Positions 40,296-52,093 of a stretch of DNA of 64,000 nucleotides are shown piece by piece (within the stretch, counting starts at the first letter, position 1; every line of letters starts with the position of its first letter). The DNA is from Serinus canaria (Eukaryota > Chordata > Aves > Passeriformes > Fringillidae): positions 18,575,649-18,639,648 of the forward strand of contig NC_066315.1 of assembly GCF_022539315.1 (NCBI RefSeq), given 5' to 3'. The notes under the pieces were generated by a model. The model was not told the DNA's origin, did not search any database, and saw only the letters and a list, made by a program, of their open reading frames with translations. The position numbers and the translations under genes were made by a program.

Positions 40296-41279
40296 CAAAC
40301 AAAACTTTTTCAGAGATTTTCCAAATTTATAAATGTCTTAGATCTTCATATTCTAAAATTATTGTCAGCTTGAAATAAGATTAAGAAGTTGATATTTTAA
40401 TGTAACTAATGAATTTGTGTGCCCTGAATTAGCTGTGTAGTTAACTTCAGATCTGCAGAATGATTGTAGTTTTGTCCATTATTTAGGAAGATAACGTCAA
40501 GAGTTCTGTCATTTACAAATGGTTAGTAAAACTGTGAGCACAAATCAAAACTTACAAAAAAGTCTAAAAATAAAACTTAGCAGAAAGCTTCCGACATCTG
40601 TATATCACTGAAAAGATCATCTTGATTTCCATGTGTAATTGCTTAGATATGCATTGGATATGGTAAGAGAGACTAGCTGTGAATGTAGCTGTGAATCTAT
40701 TATAAATACCCCACAAACAAACCAACCACCAAGTTTTAGTACAAATTAAATAGAAAATTACAGTAAACCATGTATTAACCCTAATTTTGAAGTGTGAAAT
40801 TTGATTTTTAAACAAAAAGCTTTTAACCGGAACTCTTTAGAAGAATTCATTATTTAGATTACAGTGATAAAAATTTTTATAAGTAGAACATTCAGCACTG
40901 GAAATCTTTCTTTACAAAAATCCCTGAAAATATTTTAATTAAAAATATCTATATGGAGTATAATGTAATTAAGATATATAGTATATTGACATGTTTAAAC
41001 CAGTAAAAGTAAAAAGGCTATTTTGCAATGTGGAAATTTTTCTATGTATGTCATTTCTCTGTAGGCTAGGGTGTAATTGTATAATGCAAGCAATGTATGT
41101 GTGAGATCTCTCACATACACACACATTACTTAAGCATCTTGTGTTTGAATCATCAGAGATAATTCATTTTATTCTTGTATTAAAAACTGTGAATGTTTGA
41201 GGCTTTCAGCATTGAATAAAGGACTACATGGATCCAAACCAGGACGATTGATAAAATCCTTGCTACTATTGGCTATTAT

Positions 41280-41950
41280 TTACTGTCTTTTAAGTGGCAG
41301 GTTGTATTTATGCCAATTTATCTGCTTCAGGGAACACTCTTGATAGCAGAACAAAGTGAATAAAAGTAGTTTGCTTTGCAAATGAATGCAAATGGTGAAG
41401 CCTTTCGGGAAGCCCTTTAACGGGAGCAATGCACTTTGATTATGAGTGAAGCTGCCATTTGGACATGGTGAAAAGAGCACGCTTGAACCATTGATTGGGG
41501 GAGACAGTAAAAAGTCAGGAAGGGCCCCGTTAAGCTTGCGGTGCAGCGGGCGGATGTCAGTGTGGTTAGAGCACAGTGGGAGAATGACAGGCAGGATTAG
41601 TGTCAGGGAGAAGCTTTGCTGTAGTTGTGGAGATGGTCCCTGGGGTCACTCACCTCTGACTGTTGTTCTGTGCTGATGGCTCTGTAATGCAAACCGCTTG
41701 ATATGTGCCTGTTCATTATCGGAAATGGTGATTAGAAGAGGTATGTCATAAAGAATTCCTTAAAAATAAATAAAATGGCAAACTACTGATAATAACAAAG
41801 ATTTGGCTCTGCAGTCGTTGCCAAAGATGCTGCAAACGTCAGAGACGGTTACTGCGTTTTGCCTTCTGAGGCAAACGCAATTTCATGCTTTAAACTGCTC
41901 TAATTGTGTGTTCCTTGCTTTGTTCACTTTTATTTGGCCGTTATGAAGAC
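41280..41950. promoter_or_regulatory. Candidate enhancer/conserved non-coding block with retained CpGs
   Basis: About 15 CpGs fall in roughly 545 bases (41401-41945), while neighbouring intron has only a few per kilobase. The block holds a perfect POU octamer ATGCAAAT (41386-41393), a SOX-like AACAAAG (41350-41356), CCATTGATTGG, and a CpG cluster CCCCGTTAAGCTTGCGGTGC followed by AGCGGGCGG. It has no repeat similarity that I recognise, and the open frames across it are short. It sits just 5' of CR1 copy 2. This is the best regulatory candidate in the window, but conservation and activity cannot be judged here. Confidence 0.4.
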
Positions 41951-42309
41951 AGTCATTGTTAACAGCTTGGCATGTAGTTAGAGTAAAACATTTTTATATC
42001 TTTTGGTTATTGAGTAGTGGAAGCATCCGGTCTGGTTTTGTGGCATAACTGCATTTTAGGGATGGGGGAGGGGTGTTGTTTAATCGTCTTGATGGAATAT
42101 GAGCGTCAACAGATTTCATTCCTGGTTCATGCTAGAGTGCTAAAACACAGGATGGTAACAGTGACAAGAAGCTAAGATAACCGTTCTGTTTCCTTTAGAG
42201 GCTTTTCAATATGTCAAAATGGAGATACTCTCTGTGTCTTTGCTGAAAAAGTATTAGATGGGCAATTAAATAAATGTTTAAAACGTTGTGTCTTAAACTG
42301 TGATTTAAT

Positions 42310-44168
42310 AATGGATTCATTTAGGTTGGGAAAGGCCGTTCAGATCATTGACTCAAACCATTAATCCAACTCTATGAAGCCCACCAAGAGTCACATCCAC
42401 ATATGGTTTTTTAAATACCTCCAGGGATGGCGATTCCACCACTTCCCTGGGCAGCCTATTACAATGCTCAGAAACACTTTTGCTGCAGAAAGTTTTCCTA
42501 ATACATAATCTAAAGCCCCCCCAGCACAACTTGAGGCTATTTCTTCTTGTCCTAGATCTTATTACCTGGGAAAGAGGCCAGTCCCCACCTTGCCACAGCT
42601 CCCTATCTCAGGCAGTTTTAAAGAGCAATAAAGTCTCTTCTGAGCCTCCCTTTGTCCAGGCTAAACATCCCCAGCTCCCTCAGCTGCACTTCATCAGACT
42701 TGTGCTTCAGACCTTCTTCCCCAGCTTCATTGCCCTTCTCTGGACTCTCTCCAGAACCTCAATGTCTTTCTTGTAAGTGAGGGGCACAGAACTGGACCCA
42801 GAACTCAAGGTGTGGCCTCACCAGTGCTGAGTACAGGGTTATGGTCAGTGCCCCGGTCCTGCTGGCCATACTGGTGCTGATCCAGGCCAGGATGCCATTG
42901 GCCTTCTTGGCTACCTGGGCACTCTCTGGCTCATGTTCAGCTGCTGTTGAGCAGCACCCCCAGCACCTTTCCCTCCAGGCATCTTTCCAGCCACTCTGCC
43001 CCAGCCTGCAGCTGCAGGGGTTGTTGTGAGCCAAGGGCAGGAGCAGGCCCAGGCACTCGGCCTTGTTGGAGCTCAGAGCTCTGGGCTCTGCCCATCAATG
43101 CAGCCTGTCCAGATCCCCCTGCAGAGCCTTCCTGCTCTCCAGCAGCTCAGCACTCCCAGCCAGCTGGGTGTTTCTGCAGGCTGCCTGAGGGTGCCCTGGA
43201 TCCCCTGGTGTGGATCATTGATAGAGATATTAAACAGGGCTGGTGCCAGCACTGAGCCCTGGGGAGCACTGCTGGGTGCAGTTCCATTCAGCAGCAGCCT
43301 CCGGGCCCGGCAGTGCCAACAGTTTCCTACGCATCCAACAGAGCCCCCGGGCAAGCTGTGAGCAGCCAGGTCCTGCAGGAGGTGCTGTGGGAAATGGTGG
43401 CAAAGGCTTTCCTGAAGTCCAGGTAGGCCCATCCCCAGCCTTTCACCCATCCACTAAGTGGGTCATCTTATCACAGAAAAGGAGATCAGGTCAGGCAAGC
43501 AGGACCTGCCTTTCACAAACCTGTGCTGGCTGGGCCTGATCCCCTGGCTGTCCTGCACATATGGTGGCACTCCAGAGGATCTGCTCCATGACCTTCCCTG
43601 GCACCAAGGTCAGACTGACAGACCTATAGTTCCCTGGATCTTCCTTCTAACTCCTCTTCTCAATGGGTTCAGCTCACAACAGGTTTCTCATTTGGAAACC
43701 TGTTGTGAGCTGAAACCTCTCCAGTCAGCTGGGTGTGCTGGTAAATGTTTGAAAGGGACTCTAGTGAGCACTATGTTCAGCTCCCTCATTTCCCGTGTCT
43801 GGATCCCATCCAGCCCCATGGACTTGTGTGTGTCAGGTCACTGATCATTTTTGCTTGGACTATGGGAGCTTCACTGTGCTCTGTCTTCTAGGTCAGGGAC
43901 TGGGTACATGGAGACCAATGGATCTTTCCCTTAAAGGCTGAGGCAAAGGAGAGCTATGAAGTACCTCAGCCTTTTCCTCATCCTGTGTCATTGTTTCTGC
44001 CTGAGTCTAGTAAAACATGGAGATTCTAGTAAAACATAGATTCTTCTTAGCTGTCTTTTTGTTGCTCGTGGATTTGCAGAAACATTTTTTGTCTTTTATG
44101 GCAGTAGCCAGATTAAATTCTTATTGGACTTAGGCCCATCCAATTTTTGCATAACCCCATAATCTAAC
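42310..44168 (-). mobile_element. CR1 LINE copy 2 (5'-truncated, antisense to DNAJC1)
   Basis: The + strand gives a long antisense CR1. It runs from a 3' end (TTTAGGTTGGGAAAGGCCGT) through CCACCACTTCCCTGGGCAGC, CCCCAGCTCCCTCAGCTGCA, the RT region, and GACCTATAGTTCCCTGGATC. It then reaches CCTCAGCCTTTTCCTCATCC and GGCAGTAGCCAGATT, and fades near 44168. It is longer than copy 1 at the 5' side. The minus-strand frame at 43450-43073 is RT-like (PQGSVLAPALFNISIND) and, like copy 1, lacks the catalytic A-D-D. A 20-bp perfect hairpin interrupts it at 43668-43714. Confidence 0.92.
43668..43714. repeat. Perfect 20-bp inverted repeat with 7-nt loop inside CR1
   Basis: Arms 43668-43687 and 43695-43714 are exact reverse complements; the loop is TCATTTG. 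As I recall the CR1 family, the corresponding place (between the ATGGGT phrase and CTCCAGTCAGCTGGG) has no such palindrome, so one arm was probably created after insertion or in the source copy. Confidence 0.92.
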
Positions 44169-44490
44169 AAAAGTATTGTTGAATATTATCTTTACTGCAT
44201 TTTGTAGTGTTGTGTAATGTATGTTGTATTAAAGTTAATAGAAATTAAATGCATTAGTCTACATAATAGACAAAGAGCAATTTTTAAGTGTTCAGGATTT
44301 TTAGTGTCTTACTGTTGGTATCTTGTTTTTATCCATTTTCATCAACAAGACACAGAGAAGATACCCAGATTTATTTTTTTTTAACATTATTAGATTAATT
44401 TGTTGAAAGGGGTTTTTTTTGCCCATATATTACTTTGCAAATAAATGTCCAATATTCCAGTGTAATGAATGTTGTACAAATGTTTTACAG

Positions 44491-44610
44491 GCACCTGAAT
44501 GGACAGAGGAGGACCTGAGCCAGCTGACAAGAAGTATGGTTAAGTTCCCAGGGGGGACCCCCGGTCGATGGGAAAAGATTGCTCACGAATTGGGTCGATC
44601 TGTGGCAGAT
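44491..44610 (+). CDS. DNAJC1: DNAJC1 exon: SANT domain 1 (first two helices)
   Basis: The exon is 120 nt, phase 0 at both ends, and encodes exactly 40 residues from APEWTEEDLSQLTRSMVKFP to HELGRSVAD. The Trp of EWTEEDL and the Trp of GRWEKIAHELGRS are the conserved SANT/Myb tryptophans. The remaining helix is supplied by the next exon (VTLKAKQVKDSV). The acceptor is TTTTACAG with a weak pyrimidine tract, and the donor is GAT|GTGAGT. In the family this domain is cytosolic; its partners are less clear than those of SANT2. Residues are almost unchanged from what I recall of the mammalian protein. Confidence 0.96.
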
Positions 44611-45756
44611 GTGAGTGCACTCAGATTTGCATTGTGTAGAGGATGACAAACCAGAACAAGACAGGCAGTGTAGAAGGCAGATATGGGGGCTGACATTGTC
44701 TTTTGAGAGAAGCTACAATCCTTTTAGGACCTGGAAGTGAACCATTAACTAACTATGCAAGAAGCAGATGTCAGCCAGTATCTCCCTCCACAATTAACAG
44801 CTGTAACTGATCAGCTGGATGGGGGATTCTGGTGCTTACAAACTTCAGCTACTGTAACCCAATAACAGAAAAACAATGAACTGCAGGTTTTGTAGTAACC
44901 TCCTTTCACTGCACGTGAATGTTTGTATGACTTGGTTAAAGATTACATCTCTGTTTCAAGCCAGTCTTTTAAAAATGCATATGAGCTAATGGTGTTTTGA
45001 CAGGTGGTTTCCATTAATTAAGCAGAAATATCTTTACAAATTTTCAAACCATGTAATATGTATGATACTATTTCAGTGCCTTTTTCAGTATTCTAGCATG
45101 CTTTAAAATTATATTATGTAAAATAATGTCTTTGTTAATTCATATTTTATAGTATATACCAGATACCAAAGCTTGTACTTATGTTTTTTAAGTGTTATGA
45201 TCTTAAAACCCTTAGGGGCTAGGCTGTAAAAGACTTCTCCTTTTCAAGCAATAGATCACTAGAACATGTTGTAGTGTCTGCTGAGGACCTTTTGAAAGCC
45301 CTTTCAGCTGACCCTATTTTATAGGCTCTGTAGGGGTTAATGAGAATAACATTTAAATCTGTTCATGTACATTTTGAGATTAGATGTTCTTTATTTATCA
45401 TATTTCAGGAATCATCTTAAATAATGGAAAACAAAGCCACTGACTACAGTGAAATATTATAGCCCTCTGGGAAATTTGTGTACTTCTGAATTTTTTTTTT
45501 CATTGTTGATATAATCACAAAAAGATATTTTGAGAACTTGCTTTTCAAGTTTTAATGTACCTATGCTGTTCTGATACATATACTAAAAAAATAAGTCTTT
45601 GCACTATTCTAATTTTAGAACAATACATTATTTGCAAAATAGTATATGTAAAGAAGTTACTAGCCTGATAAATTAAATTAGAGTTTTTAAGGTTTATTGT
45701 GTTCGTACTTGAAGTATTCATACTACTGATCTGACTAAACTGAATAATACTAAACT

Positions 45757-45789
45757 TTAATAATAATAATAAACTTTATAATAATAATG
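45757..45789. repeat. (AAT)n microsatellite
   Basis: TAATAATAATAAT, interrupted by AAACTTTA, is followed by TAATAATAATG. Confidence 0.9.
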
Positions 45790-47542
45790 AAATTTATTAA
45801 AAGTATGCTACATTTTACTGATCTTAACAGCAAAAATATTTCACATGTTGGTAGTATGTAGTATGTTGGTAGTATGTAATGTTCATTGCAAAGAGCTTTT
45901 GAGATGGGTTTGGAAAATTTGATTATATGGATACAGATAGTATGGACATGTGGAATGGTTCTACATACATCCATCACAAAACTAACACTATCCTCAGATT
46001 GCCTTTTGCACTCACTGCCTGCTTTATTCCTTGACTTGGTGTATTAAGAATCCTTTGCATAATATATTTGGCCCAATATTGTACGTGCATACATCCAGTA
46101 TTGAAAAGAAAAAAACAAAGTTCACTTGTTTCTTCCATTAGATGAGAGGTCCTCAGCAACTTGTTGTTTTGTTTCAGTGAGTAGGAAAGAGAAATGAAAG
46201 ACGTGATTGTTCTAAGAGCTGTCATTTTCTTGTATGAAAAAAGGAATTTCCAGGATTTTTATGTGTGGAGAAAGGTCTGAGTGTAATTCTTTTTACTTCT
46301 AGTAAGCTCCAACTGTATGATTAATGTAATTATTCTCCACAGAGGTTTTTCCTTCTCTAAGAATTTTCAACTGCTGCTAATGCTAGGTCACTTGCCTGAC
46401 ACAAACTAATTATTAGAGTTTCTGCTACTTTTATCATTGCATTACACACAATTGCAGCAATTAGGTATTATAAAGAAACAGAAACGAATATTTTACAAAA
46501 TAAATGTTTTAAACAAAAGCTTCATGGCAACTTCTTTGGGTCTCAGACTGTTACTGCATCAGTACTAGAAATGGTGAAACTGGAAGCTACTTCAGATATC
46601 CATTCAGTAAGATTTCAATATTCAATAAGAAGTACAACTTATCCTGTATATTTCTAGAAGATAACAACACAGAATCTAAATTTACAGCAAAGACTCTTTT
46701 TTATTTTTGGGCATCACCATAATTAGGTAAAAAATTAGATGGTAAAGCTGCAGGAGAAACTTCTGGGTTGCTAACTTTGTGTGCCGTAAAAAAGGTGTTT
46801 GCACGTGTGGGCAGCATTTGCTGCCCAAGCAGCTGTTCCCTGGGTCTGCTGGGAGCAGGGCAAGGAGAGAAGTTCTGGTGTACAAGGTGCTGCTTTGAAA
46901 CAGCTTGTGTAGCAGAGGTTGGGAATGCCTTGCTTACAGCTGGTTTAACAGGAACCGAGCCAGAGAGGGTTTGAAATATGTATTATCTAGCAAATATACT
47001 ACGTCTTGAAAAAGAAAAACATTCAAGGACAAATTTGGATTTGGTTTTCTAACATTTTCTAGTATAGGAAATACTTTGTGAGAACTTGAGATTAGTGTCT
47101 GCTTCTTTCTTCTCCTGCAAAGCATCAAGAGCTGTAAGGCTTGGTTTTCCTTTCACAGTTAGAGAATGATGATAGAAAGGATTGATAAGGTACAGTGTGC
47201 TTGCTGAGTGATTTTATGCATTCAGACCTTATTTAATGGTAGATTAGCTAAAAAGGTATTCCTAAAAATAGCTCAGAGTAATCCAGTCCAAAATGTTTTC
47301 TCCATTGTTGCTTCTGTCTCTAAGCTTTCTTCCTCAAAAAAAAAGTTAGAAAAAATCTCAAAACTTTTTAAAGAATAAACTGAAACCATTCATATATATC
47401 AGAAGAGCATCAATGAAATTCACTCCCTCTAAACTACCCCAAAGAAATTCAGTCTTAAATTTATTCCTTTTTTTAAAGAAATAAATTTCTACTACATCCA
47501 ACTGTGTTTCCACTTGCAATTTTTAGGCAGTGTGAAGCAGTG

Positions 47543-47567
47543 ACTTGAGGAGAGTCACTCCTCAAGT
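47543..47567. repeat. Inverted repeat, 10-bp perfect arms, 5-nt loop
   Basis: ACTTGAGGAG (47543-47552) and CTCCTCAAGT (47558-47567) are exact reverse complements around AGTCA. Confidence 0.9.
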
Positions 47568-47745
47568 TTTTTGAACTTTACAGCTTCATGGTGTTGTTTT
47601 AACTTACTGCATCCTTAGTTTGTGTCTAATTTTCAGTATTGCACTTAAGTATGTGGTTTGATACCAAGAGTCCAGATGAGAATAATAGGTTCCTGAAATG
47701 TTATCTACAAGAAAAGATTGTGAAGGAATTCATGTTGTTGAACTT

Positions 47746-47793
47746 AAAAAAAAAAAACCAAACAAAAAACAACAACAACAACAACAAAAAACC
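47746..47793 (+). repeat. A/C-rich tract with (AAC)n
   Basis: An A-run passes into CCAAACAAAAAACAACAACA and further AAC units. It is one of several tracts with only A and C on the transcribed-sense strand. Confidence 0.9.
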
Positions 47794-47914
47794 AACTGAG
47801 AATGTAAGTATTCAACTGCATAAAAAGAAGACCATAAAGAGGAAGGGTCTTGTCTGCTGTATTAGTCTTAGAAGGCAAGAAGTTTTTGCCTCAAATTTAA
47901 TCAGAGGCTGCAGA

Positions 47915-48090
47915 CACTGAAGGACAAAGAATTACAATGGAGGTGATAAAGCAGTGGAATAAGCTGCTGTGGAGTCTCCATATTTGTGGGCCTTTAAAAA
48001 CAGGTTACACAAACATCTGCAAGAAACAACATCAATACAGGGGTTCTGCCTGAGGTTAGGTCCTCTTCATATGACCTGTGATTACACTAG
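47915..48090 (+). mobile_element. Old CR1-like LINE 3' fragment, sense
   Basis: GATAAAGCAGTGGAATAAGC, then TGTGGAGTCTCC, TTTAAAAACAGGTTACACAA and ACATCTGCAAG follow the order of the 3' region of older sauropsid CR1 families. The sequence is strongly diverged and lacks a clear terminal repeat. Confidence 0.6.
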
Positions 48091-51000
48091 CCAGATAGTC
48101 ACCATAGTTGGTCAGTAATCACTGCATATACATTAGCTTGACTTCTTAAATTCAGTAATTCCTAATAGTGTTCCTTCAGTGTTTTCCTTGTCTACTACTA
48201 TTCAAGTTGGTGTTTTGTAGATACTTAGTTTGTTAATTGTTATTTCCCAAAGCACAGCCCAAATAAGGATTACTGTAAGGCCCATTATATGGGTATGCCT
48301 ACCAGATTCCCTGTCCAAACAAGTACATCCACCCTACAAGTGATGTGGGCTGCTGGGAAAGTGCCAGCCAAACTCCAGCAATGAACAGCTACAGGCACCC
48401 TGTAGTGCCTCTGAGCTCATGCAGCTCTACTGTTTTTGTTTATGCTGCCTCATGTGATACCAGCATAAATGTCTTTGCAGCATATCCCTGTGCTTTTCAC
48501 CTCAGAGCAAGGGTAGGCTTGTAGCTGTGGTACAGACATACTGGAGGAAGGGTTTCTACTTTAACTTCTGCCATGGAAAATGTTTATCTTGTCTCTCTTT
48601 GGAAAGACATCTTTTAACAGCCAATGAATGATCATCCCAAAACAGATGAGGTTGTGCTCACTTTATCAGTATGTTTAATTATTTAAATTGCTAATTGTCA
48701 CTTCAGTATGCGCATATAGGGAATTTGGCAATCTTTTCTTATAAAAATGGTTTTCAGCTGGCTTAGTATAATGAAATCTTATTGCTTTCACAACTGAAAG
48801 CTTCTGCAGCTTTTTAAGTCATTTTTATTGCAATTGGCTGTTATTGTAAATTAGGTTTTCAAGTATTTTGATTATGAAAGGGAAATGGAGTTCAGTTAAC
48901 TCTAATCAGGATTCCTGCCTGCTGACCTGGTTACCTGTACCACTGCTCTCTGTCATCCTCCAAACATCTGTTCTTTGACCCATTTTCCTTGCTGAATTTG
49001 TTGCCCCAGGGTTAGTTCTCATTCCTGTCTGCCAATACTTAAGGAAATAATTGACCTTTTAAAACAAAATAGAAAAGTTATGTTTGAATTTCCTAAGCAC
49101 TGTGAACACTCTACAACATAGTACAAATAATTAATGGAGTGGAGTTGCAATACTATTATTTCTGCAAAAATGATAATGTTTGATTTGACAAATGCTAAGC
49201 CTTATGAAGATTTGTAGTAATGATTGTCAGCTTTGGTGAATTCAAAAATTGAGAAAAAGCACTTAGATGTGAAATTATAGAAGTATATTGTACTTGACAA
49301 TACCAACCTTTATAGATAAAAAGTTAAAAAAAATATTTGCTGAAAGGCATAAATTAATTTCAGTAACTACAAAGGACGTTCAAATTGTAAAAATAATAGA
49401 GGAAGTAAAAGCTGTCTGGCATGCCAAACAGACTTTAATGTGATTATTAGGTACAGGTTTTTTAAATTAAAGGCAAAGAGATCTCAGATTTCATACTTGT
49501 GAAGTAATATCATTCACTTGTCTTACAGGATTTAAACTGATTCTGTTTGCTCCTGCAGTCACTAATCTCATGCATTTGTGTTGCAAAAACAGACTGATTG
49601 GGATTTGCTGCTTGTATAGAAGAACACTGAGGTAGACAGCAAAACAATAGCCAGGTGGCAGACATTCTGAATTACCATGAAACCTGAAAGGATAAGGTTT
49701 GGGGGGGTAGGTGCATGTTTTGTGGTATCTCTTTTATGCTCAAGCAACAGTTTCAGCCTGTAAGTCTGACTGTGGGTTCATACCCATTACACTTCATATG
49801 CCATTGTAAAATAGATTTCTTATTTTTGACAAATGCAAACTCATTACTTTGCCAACAAGAAAACATCTATATGAGAAATGGTCCATATGTAAAAGCTCAT
49901 GAATTTATTAGGTCTCTTGCTTCTGGAGATTAACTGTTTTCCTAAGACTGTTTTATATTTCATTTTGTGTACTGTGTCTGTGTTAACTCAGTTACAGTGC
50001 AATCCAGTTGTGGATATTCTGAAACACTCACCCTTAGCAGTTTACATATATTTATGTAATCAATAGTTCTCCCAGTTGCCTTTTGAAGTATAAAGACCTA
50101 GATCAAGGTCCAAGAGAGGTTATGAATATCTAGGATGGGGTTTAGATAATATATAGGTCATGTAAACCCCTCAATCTGAGAGTGGAGTCTTCAAAACACC
50201 TGTCTAATCCCACAGACACACCAGAGTGATTCTCTTGATACTTGGAGGGAGGAAAAGGTGATTGCTGTTCACAGCACTCTCACTGTACAGTTTTATTCTG
50301 TGCACTCCTACAGTTGTCCCTGCCATTTTTACAAGATTGGGCAGAACAATGCCCCTTATAAACAAAATGGATTTTCATGTCATAAAGCATGACCAGAGCA
50401 TTCTTTTCACTTAAAGGAAATTTTTTTTTTTACAAAAGGCAGTAAGACAGCAGGTTTTGGTCCAAACAGATGGCATGTGAAGGGGTTAAGCCAGTGATGC
50501 TGCAGCTTTTTATAGAGTGGCATAATGTAATGTCTCACAAAGCTTACAGTGAGCTGGCTTTGAATTTCTTTGCAGAATTTAAATTTCTGACAGTCAAGAA
50601 AGGTAATGCATTTTGCATCATCAGTAACAAAATGAGATGTCCAAGTAGTTCTTGCCATGGGCATTTGAGTCAAAACTCCTCTTCTGCATGAGTGCCCATA
50701 GGATAGAGCTAAAGACTCTCTCATGGATTTTAACTGACAAATAACAAGCACAGTATGAATTTTCCAGCATTATCACAAGTCTAATTCAAAGTTTTTCTTC
50801 TTGTGTCTTGAAAAAGAGCAATTCTTCTGCTGCTTTAAATTAACTATTTAGGGACTTAAACTGGAGAAAGTTCTACATCTGCTGATTTAGGTCAAATTTG
50901 CCTTTTTTGCAGGCCACATCTTAAACTGCCTCATAATAAAACTTATGGTTGTTTTAGTGATTTCTGTTGCTGTGGCAAAGTTCAGAATCACACATGGCTT

Positions 51001-52032
51001 CTAAGTCCATAAGCATAATAAAATTATATTGTTGCTGGCTGCAACTGGTGGTTCTAAGCAAATTCAGTTAAGTTCAAAACATGTTTTGTAGTTCTTTCAA
51101 GAATGTTGTCCTTAAAATACTCATTTGCTGTGTTAGTATCAAATTTAACCTACACAGTGGCGAGAGATTAGTTGCATTACCAACTTTTGGGAAGTTTGCA
51201 ACACTAAGAGCTAAGTTCTGCAACTAAGCTAACTGTTGCAAGCAGTGCCAAAACAAAGGTACGTCTGATTTGAAATACTTATTTCAAGTGGTCTTATAAG
51301 TTGCAAATGAGGATACTTGGAAAATGGAGAATGATTTAGCTCAATGTCTCAGGATTTGAAGTTTCCACAGTCTGGTAAAACTGAAAAACCATTTTAGAAG
51401 CTCTTTTACTGTCTAAAAGGGAAGTCAGTGTATAAAGCAACAAATTTTGAGTCACATGGGAATAAAAGAATAGGTCATTCTTGTTGTTTGACTTGTGTCA
51501 AACAGTGCTTGATCCAGTTGTGGCTAATATGAAAAAAGCTGTTTAAGTCTAGACTGGAAGAAAATTCAGCACAGCAAGTAGTATTTTGATTATAAGAGGA
51601 GAACTTAAAATTAGGCAATTTATTCTGTTTGGTTCTGGAAGGTTAGATCTGTAAAAACCTACTATTTTGACAAAGACACGAAGGCATTAAAATCCTTCTG
51701 TATCTGGCTTTCCCATGTAAGAAAAAATGTGATTACAACTCAAATTAGCCTTAAAGATTCAGGAAACTTCTTATTGCTTTATAGTAACCTCAAGTACTCC
51801 CAGGCTGTCTTCACAATAATTTTTTCCATAATTACACAGATCTTGGCATTTTTTTCATGACATAACTAGATGTGGAGCATGCAGGAAGATAACAACTGGG
51901 TGCAGAAGACTGCTAGGAGAACAAATTTGTTAGTTAATGCTGAGAAATCATTACATCTTTAGTAAATACTTAGAGAACTTCTGCTCAGGAAGATGCTGGG
52001 AAGAACAGAAAATGTTACCAGACTCTCTGGTA

Positions 52033-52093
52033 TTCAGCAGCACCAAAACATCATCCTTCTTTGCAAGAAGGATGATGTTATAGTGCTGCTGAA
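52033..52093. repeat. Long near-perfect hairpin (27 of 29 paired, 3-nt loop)
   Basis: Left arm 52033-52061 and right arm 52065-52093 pair at 27 of 29 positions; mismatches are 52044:52082 and 52046:52080. The inner 14 bp (52048-52061 with 52065-52078) and the outer block 52033-52043 are each perfect. The loop is TGC. No repeat family was recognised. A 3-nt loop is atypical for a microRNA precursor. Confidence 0.92.

Larger units (their letters stand above)
17737..44490 (+). other. DNAJC1: DNAJC1 intron, 26.8 kb, carrying most repeats and candidate enhancers
   Basis: This is the largest intron. It contains the hairpin at 18633-18673, an AT-rich inverted repeat at 21773-21804, CR1 copy 1 (antisense, about 23350-24600) and short tandem duplications at 29672, 30794 and 37345. 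It also holds LTR-like pieces at about 31570-32020 and 33370-34030, a CR1 3' end at 32250-32486, old CR1 relics at about 35340-38480, and CR1 copy 2 (antisense, about 42310-44168). Candidate non-coding conserved blocks lie near 30100-30440, 39590-39800, 40060-40260 and 41280-41950. No exon was recognised, and the known protein passes directly from the exon at 17570 to the one at 44491. Confidence 0.85.

Noticed and set aside
52033..52093. MicroRNA gene call for the hairpin
   Set aside because: The 3-nt loop and the lack of a typical bulged stem do not fit a standard precursor; kept only as a repeat and a finding.
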